From assembly GCA_947631005.1 (NCBI GenBank), contig CANRJR010000001.1, forward strand, positions 96,167 through 160,166: a stretch of 64,000 nucleotides of DNA, written 5' to 3'. The notes below the pieces were generated by a model that worked only from the letters and a program-made list of their open reading frames with translations, ran no database searches and had not been told where the DNA came from. A program made the position numbers and the translations under genes. Below, in pieces: positions 1 to 9,609 of this stretch. Each line of letters opens with the position of its first letter. Positions within the stretch are counted from its first letter, which is position 1. The DNA is from an uncultured Clostridia bacterium (GTDB taxonomy: Bacteria > Bacillota > Clostridia > Christensenellales > Borkfalkiaceae).

Positions 1-1926
1 TTCCTGGTTGTTGCAGGCGAAGTGCTTGGGACATGCCGACCCGCCCTCCGATTGCAGTCCCCGCACCGCCGCCGCCGCCATCTTCCCCGCGAGGTAGGGA
101 TCTTCCGAAAAGTATTCGAAATTCCTGCCGCCGAGCGGGTTGCGGTGCAAATTCATGGCGGGCGCAAGTAAGACGTGCGAACCGCGCTCCCGCATCTCCC
201 GCCCCATGGCGGCATAGACGCCGAAGATGAGCGATTCGTCGAAAGTGGCGCAAAGCAGCGTTCCGATGGGGACGAGCGAGCAGGACGCTTTGAGCCGTAT
301 GCCCGAGGGTCCGTCCGTCGCCGTCACCGCGGGCACGCCCTTTTGCCGCAACGACTTGGTAACGCCGCCGAGCACGCCCGCGTTGCCCGCCGCGCCGAGT
401 GGGGAATCCATGTGAAAATCCCCACGCGAGAGTGCTTCGAGCTCCTCCGCGGTCAGTTGGGCGACGAACCTGTCGAGCGGGGCTCTGCCCGCCTTTACGT
501 CGCCGAGGGTGATCCCCCTGTCCCCCGACGGGGCGATCTCCTCGGGTAAATGTTCGAGGATCTGCGCTTTGAGATTTTTTTCGGAGAACGCGCAGTAGTT
601 GCCGAGTTCGTTGTCGGCGAGCACGCGGAACGGACGCTTGGGCGCGGCTTGTTCGGAGAGCTGTTCGACGACGCGCGGCATTTCGAGGGTGAATCCCCCC
701 ACGGGCGTCGCACTCCGCACGTCCGTCCCCACGAAGATCTCATACCGCCCCGCGTACATCACATATGCCTTTTTGCTCTCGTCGTACGAGGCGAAACTCC
801 TGTCGTCGAAATAGAGGTCGCCGAACGTTTCGCCGTCGGCGGGCAAGAGCGGCGTCTTGCGGAAGCCGACGAGCTCGCGCGCGGGATTGGCGAGCAAAAC
901 GCTCGGCTTTTTCACATAGACCTGCACCGTCTCCCGTCCCGCGCGTTTTCCCGTATTGCGGACGCGGAAACGGACGTGCATGTCGTCGTACGTCGCGCTG
1001 ACCGTAAACGTGGTGTACGAGAGCCCGAACCCGAACGGAAAGAGCACGTCGTCGCGCGCGAACGTCTCGAAATAGCGGTAGCCGACGAACACGTCCTCGG
1101 CGTATTGGTTGAAACGGGCGTTGCCGAAGTTGCGGGCGGGATAGCGGTCGTAGGCGAGCGCGACGGTATCGGGCAGTTTGCCGCAGGGCGACCGCTTCCC
1201 GAGCAGGAGGTCGGCGACGGCGTTCCCCGTCTCCATGCCGCCCTGCCATACGAGAAGAAGCGCGTCGATCTCGTATTCGGACAAAAAGGAAAAGTCGATG
1301 AGGTTGCCGATGTTGAGCACGACGGCGACGTGCGGGAAGCTCTTGGTCACCCGTTCGAGGAGACGCCGCTCGGCGTCGGTGAGGTAAAAACTTCCCTTTA
1401 TCAGCTCGCTCTCGCGGTCCTCGCCCGCCGCCCTGCCGATCACGACGACGGCGGTATCCGCCTCCTGCACGGCGTGCAGCATGACCTGCTCGGGCACGTC
1501 GGGTTCGGGGAAAGAGAACGGCCAATTCCCCCAGCTCCCCTTGGGCGCGGGATGCGCCGCGACGTAGCCGCGGTAAAATTCCTCGACGGAGGAGGACAGG
1601 TTCGCGCCCGCCCGCTTCAACCCGTCGAGAATGCTTACGGCGTACGGCTTCAACACGTTTCCGCCCGAGCCGTAACCCGTATAGAATGTGTCGATCTGCA
1701 CCCGTCCGAAGAGGGCGAATTTCCCCGTAAGGGGAAGCGTATCTTGATTTTTGAGCAACACCGCGCCCTCCGCGGCGGCGCGGCGCAACATTTCGGAGGT
1801 CGCGGGGGGACAGTCGTATTCCCCCTCGGCGGCGGTGTTCTCGCCCTGCGCGAGGGAATTTCCCGAAAGTTTGTTGTACATCCGCGCGGCGAGATTGACG
1901 AAACGTTGTCTGATGGTCTTGGGCAT
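1..1926 (-). CDS. Glycoside hydrolase family 3 beta-glucosidase-like protein with inverted domain order; 3' end truncated by the window edge
   Basis: Frame read by eye from complement 1926: MPKTIRQRFVNLAARMYNKLSG...AAAEGAVLLKNQDTLPL...FPFGFGLSYTTF...ATDGPSGIRL...GSHVLLAPAMNLHRNPLGGRNFEYFSEDPYLAG. No stop in window, so absent from the ORF track. Confidence 0.88.
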   Translation of the reverse strand, partial: MPKTIRQRFVNLAARMYNKLSGNSLAQGENTAAEGEYDCPPATSEMLRRAAAEGAVLLKNQDTLPLTGKFALFGRVQIDTFYTGYGSGGNVLKPYAVSILDGLKRAGANLSSSVEEFYRGYVAAHPAPKGSWGNWPFSFPEPDVPEQVMLHAVQEADTAVVVIGRAAGEDRESELIKGSFYLTDAERRLLERVTKSFPHVAVVLNIGNLIDFSFLSEYEIDALLLVWQGGMETGNAVADLLLGKRSPCGKLPDTVALAYDRYPARNFGNARFNQYAEDVFVGYRYFETFARDDVLFPFGFGLSYTTFTVSATYDDMHVRFRVRNTGKRAGRETVQVYVKKPSVLLANPARELVGFRKTPLLPADGETFGDLYFDDRSFASYDESKKAYVMYAGRYEIFVGTDVRSATPVGGFTLEMPRVVEQLSEQAAPKRPFRVLADNELGNYCAFSEKNLKAQILEHLPEEIAPSGDRGITLGDVKAGRAPLDRFVAQLTAEELEALSRGDFHMDSPLGAAGNAGVLGGVTKSLRQKGVPAVTATDGPSGIRLKASCSLVPIGTLLCATFDESLIFGVYAAMGREMRERGSHVLLAPAMNLHRNPLGGRNFEYFSEDPYLAGKMAAAAVRGLQSEGGSACPKHFACNNQE

Positions 1927-2038
1927 ACACTCACTCCATAACCGTACTGCTTTGATTATAACATTTTGCGGCGCGTCTGTCAAGATACGCCCCGCAAATG
2001 TCTTGCATTCGACGAAAATTTCGTGTATAATAGCCCAT

Positions 2039-3250
2039 ATGGAACACTTTACCGAATTTCTCAAAACCTCTTATACGGCGTACCACGCCGTGCAGAACAT
2101 CGCCGCCCGCCTGAACGCCGCAGGCTTTGTCCCCCTCTCGGAGGGCGAACGCTGGTCGCTCAAAGACGGCGGAAATTACTACGTCGTGCGCGGCGGCGGC
2201 GTCATCGCCTTCCGCTACCGCGCCGCGGGCGGGTATCTCATCGTCGCCTCGCATACCGATTCCCCCTGTCTCAAACTCAAAGGGGGCGTGTTGCGCGACC
2301 AAACCTACGTCCGTCTCAATACCGAGCCGTACGGCGGCGGGCTGTGGTACACCTTTTTCGACCGTCCCCTGCGCCTCGCGGGACGCACGGTAGGACATGA
2401 CCTCGCTGCGGCGATCTATACGGGCGGGACCGTCGTGCTTCCCTCCCTCGCCGTCCATATGCAACGGGACGCCAACGAAAAGTTTTCGCCCAATTTGCAG
2501 ACCGAGCTCCCGCTCTTTGCGGTGGGAAACGCCGATCTGCCCGACGCCCTCTCCTACGATCTCTTCGCCGTGCCCGACGACACGCCCTTCTTTGCGGGCG
2601 CGAACGGGGAACTGCTCTGCTCCCCCCGTCTCGACGACCTCGCGGGCGTATGCGCCTCGCTCGACGCCTTCCTCGCCGCCGATAACAGCCGCACCGCCGT
2701 GTGCGCCTGTCTCGACGCGGAAGAGATCGGTAGCCGTACGCGGGACGGTGCGGGCGGCGACCTGCTCCGCGCCGTCATCGAACGCATTTCAGCCGTTCGC
2801 GGCGAGGACAAACAGCAGATGCTGTGCGATCTCAACGCGTCGTTCCTGCTCTCGCTCGACGGCGCGCACGCGCTCCACCCCAACCACCCCGAAAAATGCG
2901 ACCCGTGCGACCGCCCCGTCCTCGGCGGCGGGATCGCCGTAAAGACGCACGCGGGCGGCGCATATACCACCGATTCGCTCACGGCGGCGGCGGTGTGCGC
3001 CCTCTTCGAACGGGCGGGCGTAAAGTATCAGAAGTTTTACAACCGTTCGGACATGCGAAGCGGCTCGACGCTCGGCGCGATCTCGCTCGGGCAGGTGTGC
3101 GTCCCCTCTGCCGACGTCGGCGTCGCCCAACTCGCCATGCACTCCGCCGTGGAGACGATGGCGCGCGACGACTACGGCGAACTCGTCAAGGGCTTGACCG
3201 CCTTCTACCGCTCCTCCCTCTCCCTCGCCGCCGACCGCATTCAATTATGA
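2039..3250 (+). CDS. apeB: M18 family aminopeptidase
   Basis: MEHFTEFLKTSYTAYHAVQNIAARLNAAGF...IVASHTDSPCLKLK...SRTRDGAGGD...GSTLGAISL; internal ATG of ORF 1751..3250. Confidence 0.9.
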   Translation: MEHFTEFLKTSYTAYHAVQNIAARLNAAGFVPLSEGERWSLKDGGNYYVVRGGGVIAFRYRAAGGYLIVASHTDSPCLKLKGGVLRDQTYVRLNTEPYGGGLWYTFFDRPLRLAGRTVGHDLAAAIYTGGTVVLPSLAVHMQRDANEKFSPNLQTELPLFAVGNADLPDALSYDLFAVPDDTPFFAGANGELLCSPRLDDLAGVCASLDAFLAADNSRTAVCACLDAEEIGSRTRDGAGGDLLRAVIERISAVRGEDKQQMLCDLNASFLLSLDGAHALHPNHPEKCDPCDRPVLGGGIAVKTHAGGAYTTDSLTAAAVCALFERAGVKYQKFYNRSDMRSGSTLGAISLGQVCVPSADVGVAQLAMHSAVETMARDDYGELVKGLTAFYRSSLSLAADRIQL

Positions 3251-3348
3251 GCAGACGGCAAATTCCCGCGGAATTTGGTTGATGTACGGCTTCGCCGTTT
3301 GCATGACGTTTTTCGTTTGATTGTAAGAATATATTGATATTTTCAGCG

Positions 3349-3376
3349 AAAATCCCGCGCCCCGCGCGGGATTTTT
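3349..3376 (+). terminator. Rho-independent terminator after the M18 peptidase gene
   Basis: aaaatcccgcgc ccc gcgcgggatttttc hairpin plus T tract. Confidence 0.75.
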
Positions 3377-3476
3377 CAATATGATTTGATATATAAGAAA
3401 GCCTTTTTTCATGGTAACATGGAACGCGAACGGGCATCCCCAATTTGTCATTCAGAGCGAAGCAGCTCTCTTAATC

Positions 3477-3648
3477 TGTCATTTCGCCCCGCCCGCGGCT
3501 TCTATTTGTAGACCAAGGGCGGCACGAGCCCGCAGGGCGAAGTGCCAAGCCGCTTCTCAATATGTCATTTCGCCCCGCCCGCGGCTTCTATTTGTAGACC
3601 AAGGGCGGCACGAGCCCGCAGGGCGAAGTACCAAGCCGCTTCTCAATC
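3477..3648. repeat. Two tandem 86-bp repeat units, with a third partial start
   Basis: tgtcatttcgccccgcccgcggcttctatttgtagaccaagggcggcacgagcccgcagggcgaagtrccaagccgcttctcaatm repeated with period 86. Confidence 0.9.
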
Positions 3649-3855
3649 TGTCATTTCGACCGAAGCGGCTCTCTTAATATATCATTTCGCCCCGCCCACG
3701 GCTTCCAATATGTCATTTCGACCGAAGCGGGCGAAGCCCGCGAAGTGGAGAAATCCCCTTGGTCGTTGATGATGTTTGTAATAAAAATAAGGGAGATTTC
3801 TCGACTACGGCTACGCCTCCGCTCGAAATGACATATTAGAAACGCTTTTAAGGCT

Positions 3856-4468
3856 TCCAATTATGTTGCGCGAGGAAAACCACGCTATTTTTGTCCCGCA
3901 AAAATACTACGTCTTTTTGCGGGAACCCTATACGCTGCGCCTTTGGGCGGCAGGGACCGCCGCAAAGCCCGTCGCGCCTGCCTGCGCTCCTGTCGCGGCG
4001 TTGTTCACAGCCCACAGGGCTGATGAACAGAAGCAACGCCGCTCCACCCAATTTGCCGCACACTTGCGGCTTATTGTCTTACAAAGCGAACGAGAGGACT
4101 AACCTAATTAAAGCGAGAGCTGGTTTCCCTCACGAAAAATGCTTTTGCCGACAAGCAAAAGCATTTTTCGTGAACGTTTCAATTTATGGCACGAGGAAAC
4201 CATAAAATGCGGGAGATTCTTCGCTTCGCTCTGAATGACATTATTAGAAACGCCTTTGAGGCTTCCAATTTACGGCGCGAGGAAAACCACGCTTTTCCGC
4301 TGCGCGACACAATTTGCCGCACACTTGCGGCTTATTGTCTTACAAAGCGAACGAGAGGATCAACCTAATTTAAGCGATAGTTGGTTTCCGTCACGAAATT
4401 TTCTTTTCGAAGACACGCGCGGCGCGAACGCGCAACGCGCACGGCACAAGAAAAGAAAATTTGTGAAC
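3856..4468. repeat. Composite multi-hairpin repeat element, copy 1, with two instances of its distal module (4055-4175 and 4316-4468)
   Basis: About 300 bp nearly identical to 59564-59882; ends in ...gtgaac directly at the stop codon of the ABC transporter gene. Confidence 0.85.
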
Positions 4469-6421
4469 TCACTCCAACTCAAACGCGCCCGTATAGAGCT
4501 GGTAATACTTGCCTTTCATCTCGATGAGCTGGTCGTGCGTGCCGCGTTCGATGATCCTGCCCTGTTCGAGCACCATGATGACGTTGGAATTTTTGACGGT
4601 GGAGAGGCGGTGGGCGATGACGAACACCGTTCTCCCCTCCATGAGTTTATCCATGCCGCGTTGGACGATGGCTTCGGTGCGGGTATCGATGGAGGACGTC
4701 GCCTCGTCGAGGATCATGACGGGCGGGTCGGCGACCGCGGCGCGCGCGATGGAAAGGAGCTGCCGCTGTCCCTGCGAGAGGTTCGCGCCGTTCTGGTGCA
4801 ACATCGTGTTGTAGCCCTCGGGCAGGCGGGTGATGAAGTCGTCCGCGCCCGCGAGTTTTGCCGCCGCGATGCACTCCTCGTCCGTCGCGTCGAGCTTGCC
4901 GTAGCGGATGTTGTCCATGACCGTCCCCGTGAAGAGGTTGGTGTCCTGCAAGACCATGCCGATCGCGCGGCGAAGCTCCCCTTTCTTGATCTTACTCACG
5001 TTGATCCCGTCGTAGCGGATCTTGCCGTCCTGAATGTCGTAGAAGCGGGTGAGCAGGTTGGTGATGGTGGTTTTCCCCGCGCCCGTCGCGCCGACGAAGG
5101 CGACCTTTTGTCCGGGGCGGGCGTAGAGGGAGATGTCGTGCAAGACGATCTTATCGGGCGTATAGCCGAAGTCGACGTCGAACATTCTCACGTCGCCCGC
5201 GAGCCGTTCGTAGGTGACCGTGCCGTCGGCGTGGGGATGTTTCCACGCCCAAATGCCCGTCCGTTCGGCGCATTCCACGAGCTTTCCGTCCTCCTCGCGG
5301 GCGTTGACGAGCGTGACATACCCCTCGTCCTCCTCGGGCTTTTCGTCGATGAGGGCGAACAGACGCGCCGCGCCCGCAAGACCCATGATGACGGGGTTGA
5401 CCTGGTTGGAAACCTGGTTGATGTTATTGGAGAACTGCCGCGTCATTTGCAGGAAGGCGACGACGAGCGGGATGCTGAAATACGCGCCTGAACCGCCGAA
5501 CAGCAGCGACAGACCGACGTTCTGCGTATGGTGGATGATGAACACGCCGCCCAAAATGGCAACGAGCACGTAGAAGATATGTCCGAGGTTGCCGAGAATG
5601 GGCATGAGCATATTTGCGTACGCGTTCGCCTGCGTCGACTGTTTGCAGAGCGCGTCGTTCACGTTGTTGAAGTCGGCTTTCGCCGCCTCTTCATGACAGA
5701 ACACCTTGACGACTTTCTGACCGTTCATCATCTCTTCGACGAACCCCTCGGTGCGCGCGATGGACGTCTGCATGGCGAGGAAGAACTTTCCCGCGCCGCC
5801 GCCCACGATCTTGGTGACGAGGAAGATGACGACGATCCCGCCGAGCACGATCAGAAGCAGGTAGACGCTGTACCAGAGCATGATGCAGAACAGGGTGAAC
5901 ACCATGACGCCCGAGGTCAACAGTTGCGGCAACGATTGGGAAACGACCTGCCGCAGCGTATCGATGTCGTTGGTGTAATAGCTCATGATGTCGCCGTGGC
6001 TGTGCGTATCGAAGTAGCGGATGGGAAGATCCTGCATGCCGTCGAACATTGCCCCGCGCATCTGTTTGAGGTAGCCCTGCGTGATGATCGCCATGAGCTG
6101 TTTGTCGACCGCCCCCGCGACGAGGGAGACGACGTACAGCCCGATGAGGATGCACATGAAGCGGGTGATGTCCTTGCCGTAGACCGCCCAGCCGAGCGAA
6201 AGATCGGCGGTTTCGAGCACGGTGAAGATGCGTTCCATGAAAATGGACGGAAGCGCGCTGATGATCGCGTTGAATACGATGAGGATGAGCGTGAGCGTCA
6301 ACATCTTGGGATAGAAATGGAAAACCGATTTGATGACGCGCTTCATCGTCCCCTTGGGCGCGCCTTTGGGCGCGCCCATGCCGCCCCTGCCGCCTCTTCT
6401 GACATTCATATTCATTTTCAT
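4469..6421 (-). CDS. ABC exporter, fused permease and ATP-binding subunit (canonical NBD)
   Basis: Walker A GATGAGKTT, signature NLSQGQRQL, Walker B VMILDEATSSID, N-terminal TMD. Confidence 0.92.
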   Translation of the reverse strand: MKMNMNVRRGGRGGMGAPKGAPKGTMKRVIKSVFHFYPKMLTLTLILIVFNAIISALPSIFMERIFTVLETADLSLGWAVYGKDITRFMCILIGLYVVSLVAGAVDKQLMAIITQGYLKQMRGAMFDGMQDLPIRYFDTHSHGDIMSYYTNDIDTLRQVVSQSLPQLLTSGVMVFTLFCIMLWYSVYLLLIVLGGIVVIFLVTKIVGGGAGKFFLAMQTSIARTEGFVEEMMNGQKVVKVFCHEEAAKADFNNVNDALCKQSTQANAYANMLMPILGNLGHIFYVLVAILGGVFIIHHTQNVGLSLLFGGSGAYFSIPLVVAFLQMTRQFSNNINQVSNQVNPVIMGLAGAARLFALIDEKPEEDEGYVTLVNAREEDGKLVECAERTGIWAWKHPHADGTVTYERLAGDVRMFDVDFGYTPDKIVLHDISLYARPGQKVAFVGATGAGKTTITNLLTRFYDIQDGKIRYDGINVSKIKKGELRRAIGMVLQDTNLFTGTVMDNIRYGKLDATDEECIAAAKLAGADDFITRLPEGYNTMLHQNGANLSQGQRQLLSIARAAVADPPVMILDEATSSIDTRTEAIVQRGMDKLMEGRTVFVIAHRLSTVKNSNVIMVLEQGRIIERGTHDQLIEMKGKYYQLYTGAFELE

Positions 6422-8208
6422 TCTTCGTCACCTCCGTCCATTTGATCGAGGGACTTGATCGCCTTACCGCCCTTGTTTTGCGTGTTGTACACTTCGGTGT
6501 AGATGTCGTTGTGGTTGAGCAATTCCGCGTGCGACCCGACTGCCACGATCCTGCCGTTGTCCATGATGACGATGCGGTCGGCGTCCTCGACGGAGGAGGT
6601 GCGTTGCGCGATGATGAATTTGGTCGTCGTGGGAATGTATTCGCGGAACGCCTTGCGGATGAGTGCGTCCGTCTGCGTATCGACGGCGGACGTGGAGTCG
6701 TCGAGAATGAGCACCTTGGGCTTTTTGAGCAGGGCGCGCGCGATGCACAGGCGTTGCTTCTGCCCGCCCGAAACGTTCGTGCCCCCCTGCGTGATGTATG
6801 TATCGTATTTGTCGGGGAAAGTCTGGATAAATTCGTCTGCCTGCGCGAGACGGCACGCCGCTTCGAGCTCCTCGTCCGTCGCGTCGGGATCGCCCCAGCG
6901 CAAATTGTCTTTGATCGTGCCAGAAAAGAGCACATTCTTTTGCAGGACGACGGCGACTTGGTTGCGCAACGTTTCGAGATCGTATTCTTTCACGTCCCGC
7001 CCGCCGACGCGCACCGTACCCTCTGTCGCGTCGTAGAGACGGGAGATGAGGTTGACGAGGGAGGTCTTACTCGACCCCGTCCCGCCGATAATGCCGATCG
7101 TCTCCCCCGAGCGGACGTGCAGGTCGATGTTTTCCAACACGTACTTTTCCGCCGACGCCGAATATTTGAAGCTCACGCCGTCGAAGTCGACCGAGCCGTC
7201 GGCGACCTCATAGACGGGATCTTCGGGATTGTGCAGGGTGGATTCTTCTTTGAGCACCTCGCAAATACGCCGCGCGCTCTCGACGGACATCGTAATCATC
7301 GCGAACACCATCGAGAACATCATGAGCGACGTCAAGATCTGCATGCCGTACACGATGAGCTGGGAGACGACGCCCACGTTGTACTGACCCGCCCCCGTAT
7401 TTTTGAGAATGAGGTACGAGCCGACGAAGAGCACCGCGGAGAGCACACCGTAGAAAAAGAGCTGCATGGCGGGGTTGTTCCACGCAAGAATGCGTTCCGC
7501 CTTGGTGAAGTCGACCTGCACGTCGGTCGCGGCGCGGTCGAACTTCTCCTTTTCGTACTCCTCGCGGACATACGACTTCACGACGCGGATGCCTTTCACG
7601 TTCTCCTGTATGGATTCGTTGAGGTTGTCGTACTTGCGGAACACGCGGTGGAAGAGCGGCATGCTGCGCCACATGATGAAAAAGAGAATGGCGGCGAGCG
7701 GCGGAATGACGCCGACGAAGATCCACGCGAGCGGACCGCCCATCACAAACGCCATCACGAGCGAGAACGCCATCATGAGCGGACTGCGGATCGCCGTACG
7801 GATGATCGTCATATACGCGAACTGCACGTTATTCACGTCCGTCGTCATACGGGTCACGAGGGAAGGCGTGGAAAACTTGTCGATGTTTTCAAAGGAAAAA
7901 TCTTGGATTCTGTAATAGATGTCCTTGCGCAAATTTTTGGCGAAGCCGGAAGAGGCTTGCGCGCAGAACAGCCCCGCGAGCGCGCCGCAAATGAGCGAGA
8001 CAAAGGACACGCCGACGAGGATCCCGCCGTAGATGAGGATGAGACGAAGCATTTCGCCCCCCTCCCCGCCCGTCTCGATCGCGTTGACGAGCTTGGCGAT
8101 GATGAACGGGATCAAACATTCGAGCACGACCTCGAAAGACACGAAGATCGGCGAGAGGATGGATGGAAGTTTATACTCCCTGATGGATTTCATGAGCGTC
8201 TTGATCAA
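6418..8208 (-). CDS. ABC exporter, fused permease and ATP-binding subunit (partner with degenerate Walker B)
   Basis: GGTGSSKTSLV, NVSGGQKQR, VLILDDSTSAVD; ATGA-type overlap with the next gene; TTG start at 8208 after GGAGGTG is preferred over 8238. Confidence 0.9.
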   Translation of the reverse strand: MIKTLMKSIREYKLPSILSPIFVSFEVVLECLIPFIIAKLVNAIETGGEGGEMLRLILIYGGILVGVSFVSLICGALAGLFCAQASSGFAKNLRKDIYYRIQDFSFENIDKFSTPSLVTRMTTDVNNVQFAYMTIIRTAIRSPLMMAFSLVMAFVMGGPLAWIFVGVIPPLAAILFFIMWRSMPLFHRVFRKYDNLNESIQENVKGIRVVKSYVREEYEKEKFDRAATDVQVDFTKAERILAWNNPAMQLFFYGVLSAVLFVGSYLILKNTGAGQYNVGVVSQLIVYGMQILTSLMMFSMVFAMITMSVESARRICEVLKEESTLHNPEDPVYEVADGSVDFDGVSFKYSASAEKYVLENIDLHVRSGETIGIIGGTGSSKTSLVNLISRLYDATEGTVRVGGRDVKEYDLETLRNQVAVVLQKNVLFSGTIKDNLRWGDPDATDEELEAACRLAQADEFIQTFPDKYDTYITQGGTNVSGGQKQRLCIARALLKKPKVLILDDSTSAVDTQTDALIRKAFREYIPTTTKFIIAQRTSSVEDADRIVIMDNGRIVAVGSHAELLNHNDIYTEVYNTQNKGGKAIKSLDQMDGGDEE

Positions 8209-8406
8209 GCAACACCTCCGCGCCCCATACGGGCGCATTCCTATTCAGTATAAGAAAAAACCGTAAATCCCGCAACGAGGCTTTACGCTTTCGACGACCA
8301 TATATGATATATTAGCACGCGCGCACGGGAATGTCAATGATTTCTCGCCCCAACGGACAATTTCACGAAAAAATCATAATTATGCCCGAAAACGATAAAA
8401 AGCGAC

Positions 8407-8437
8407 AAAAAAAGGACGGTAACCGTCCCTTTTTTCC
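8407..8437 (-). terminator. Terminator of the spoIIA operon
   Basis: Minus strand: gggacggttaccgtccttttttt. Confidence 0.8.
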
Positions 8438-8447
8438 CGACTTTCTT

Positions 8448-9173
8448 TCATCCCGTCATGTCCTTGCGGAACTGCGCCATGATGCGGCTCTCGATCCGCG
8501 AGATCTGCACCTGGCTCACCCCGATCGCCTTGGCGACTTCGCTCTGCGTCATGTCGCGGAAATAGCGCAAAAAGATGATCTTCCGCTCCCGCTCGGACAG
8601 CCGCCCAATCGCATCTTTGAGTGCCATGCGGTCGATGAGGTCGTCGGGGTCGTCTTTGGAGGGAAGTTTCTCCATGAGCGTGGTCGCCTTGTCGTCTTTA
8701 TAGTCGGTCTGCTCGTAGATGGAGACGGGCATGCGCCCCGACCCGAGCGTGAACACAACGTCGCCCTCCTCCATCGAAAACGCCTCCGCGAGCGTGCGGA
8801 CGGAGGGCTGTTCGCCGTGTTCGAGGGCGTACCGCTCGATATAGTTGTTCATGTCGCGCGCCGTCTTTTTCATCGCCCGCGATACCTTTACGCTCCCGTC
8901 GTCCCGCAAAAACCGCTTGATCTCCCCCGCGATCATGGGGACGGCGTACGTCGAAAAGCGCACGCCGAAGCTCTCGTCGAAGCCCGCAATGGCTTTCAGA
9001 AAGCCGAGCGAGGCGAGCTGATAGAGATCGTCGTACTCCACCCCCTTGCCGAGATATCGCCGCAAAATGCTTTTGAGAAGAGAGGAATTGTGGGTGAGTA
9101 AGATCTCTTTGGCTTGGGCGTCCCCCGCCTTCGCGCGGCGCAGATAACAGAGCGTTTCCGCCTCATCCAGCAT
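8448..9173 (-). CDS. sigF: Sporulation RNA polymerase sigma factor, SigF type
   Basis: Sigma-70 regions 2-4 (YDDLYQLASLGFLKAI, FSTYAVPMIAGEIKRFLRDDGSVKVSR, TQSEVAKAIGVSQVQISRIE); directly after spoIIAB. Confidence 0.93.
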   Translation of the reverse strand: MLDEAETLCYLRRAKAGDAQAKEILLTHNSSLLKSILRRYLGKGVEYDDLYQLASLGFLKAIAGFDESFGVRFSTYAVPMIAGEIKRFLRDDGSVKVSRAMKKTARDMNNYIERYALEHGEQPSVRTLAEAFSMEEGDVVFTLGSGRMPVSIYEQTDYKDDKATTLMEKLPSKDDPDDLIDRMALKDAIGRLSERERKIIFLRYFRDMTQSEVAKAIGVSQVQISRIESRIMAQFRKDMTG

Positions 9174-9600
9174 TCGCTTCGAGCTCCCCGAACCGCTTGC
9201 TCATTTTCACGCGCGTCCCCTCTCCCGGCGCGGACGACACGGAAAATCCGCTCATGAACGTCTGCATGATGGTAAAGCCCATGCCCGAACGTTCCTCCCC
9301 GGGGAGGGTCGTGAAAAAGGGCGTGAGCGCGCGGGCGACGTCCTCGATCCCCCTGCCGCGGTCGGCGACCTCGATTTCGAGGAGATCCCCGTCCGTGCGG
9401 CATTTCAGCTCGATCCAGCCCTCCGCCGCGCCGCCGTAGCCGTGCACGATGGCGTTCGTCACCGCCTCCGATACGGCGGTCTTTACGTCGGAGAGCTCCG
9501 TAAGCGTCGGATTGAGGGGAAGCACAAACGCCGCGACCGCGTTGCGCGCAAAAACTTCGTTTTCCGAGAGCGACGGAAATTTCAGATACATTTCGTTCAT
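9163..9600 (-). CDS. spoIIAB: Anti-sigma F factor, HATPase kinase
   Basis: SEAVTNAIVHGYGG, VADRGRGIEDV, SGMGFTIMQTFM; operon context. Confidence 0.92.
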   Translation of the reverse strand: MNEMYLKFPSLSENEVFARNAVAAFVLPLNPTLTELSDVKTAVSEAVTNAIVHGYGGAAEGWIELKCRTDGDLLEIEVADRGRGIEDVARALTPFFTTLPGEERSGMGFTIMQTFMSGFSVSSAPGEGTRVKMSKRFGELEANAG

Positions 9601-9609
9601 GGATGTCTC

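Noticed and set aside
550-1941. Long plus-strand ORF of 463 aa
   Set aside because: Antisense to the GH3 gene; composition is typical of a mirror frame in GC-rich coding DNA.
1751-3250. 499-aa start for the M18 peptidase
   Set aside because: The first 96 codons read across the 5' end of the opposite-strand GH3 gene and the intergenic gap; MEHFTEF at 2039 fits the family.
3477-3648. Possible CRISPR array
   Set aside because: Units are contiguous 86-bp tandem copies with no unique spacers and no cas genes in the window.
3411-3860. Small ORFs such as MVTWNANGHPQFVIQSEAALLICHFAPP
   Set aside because: Translations of tandem TGTCATTTCG repeats.
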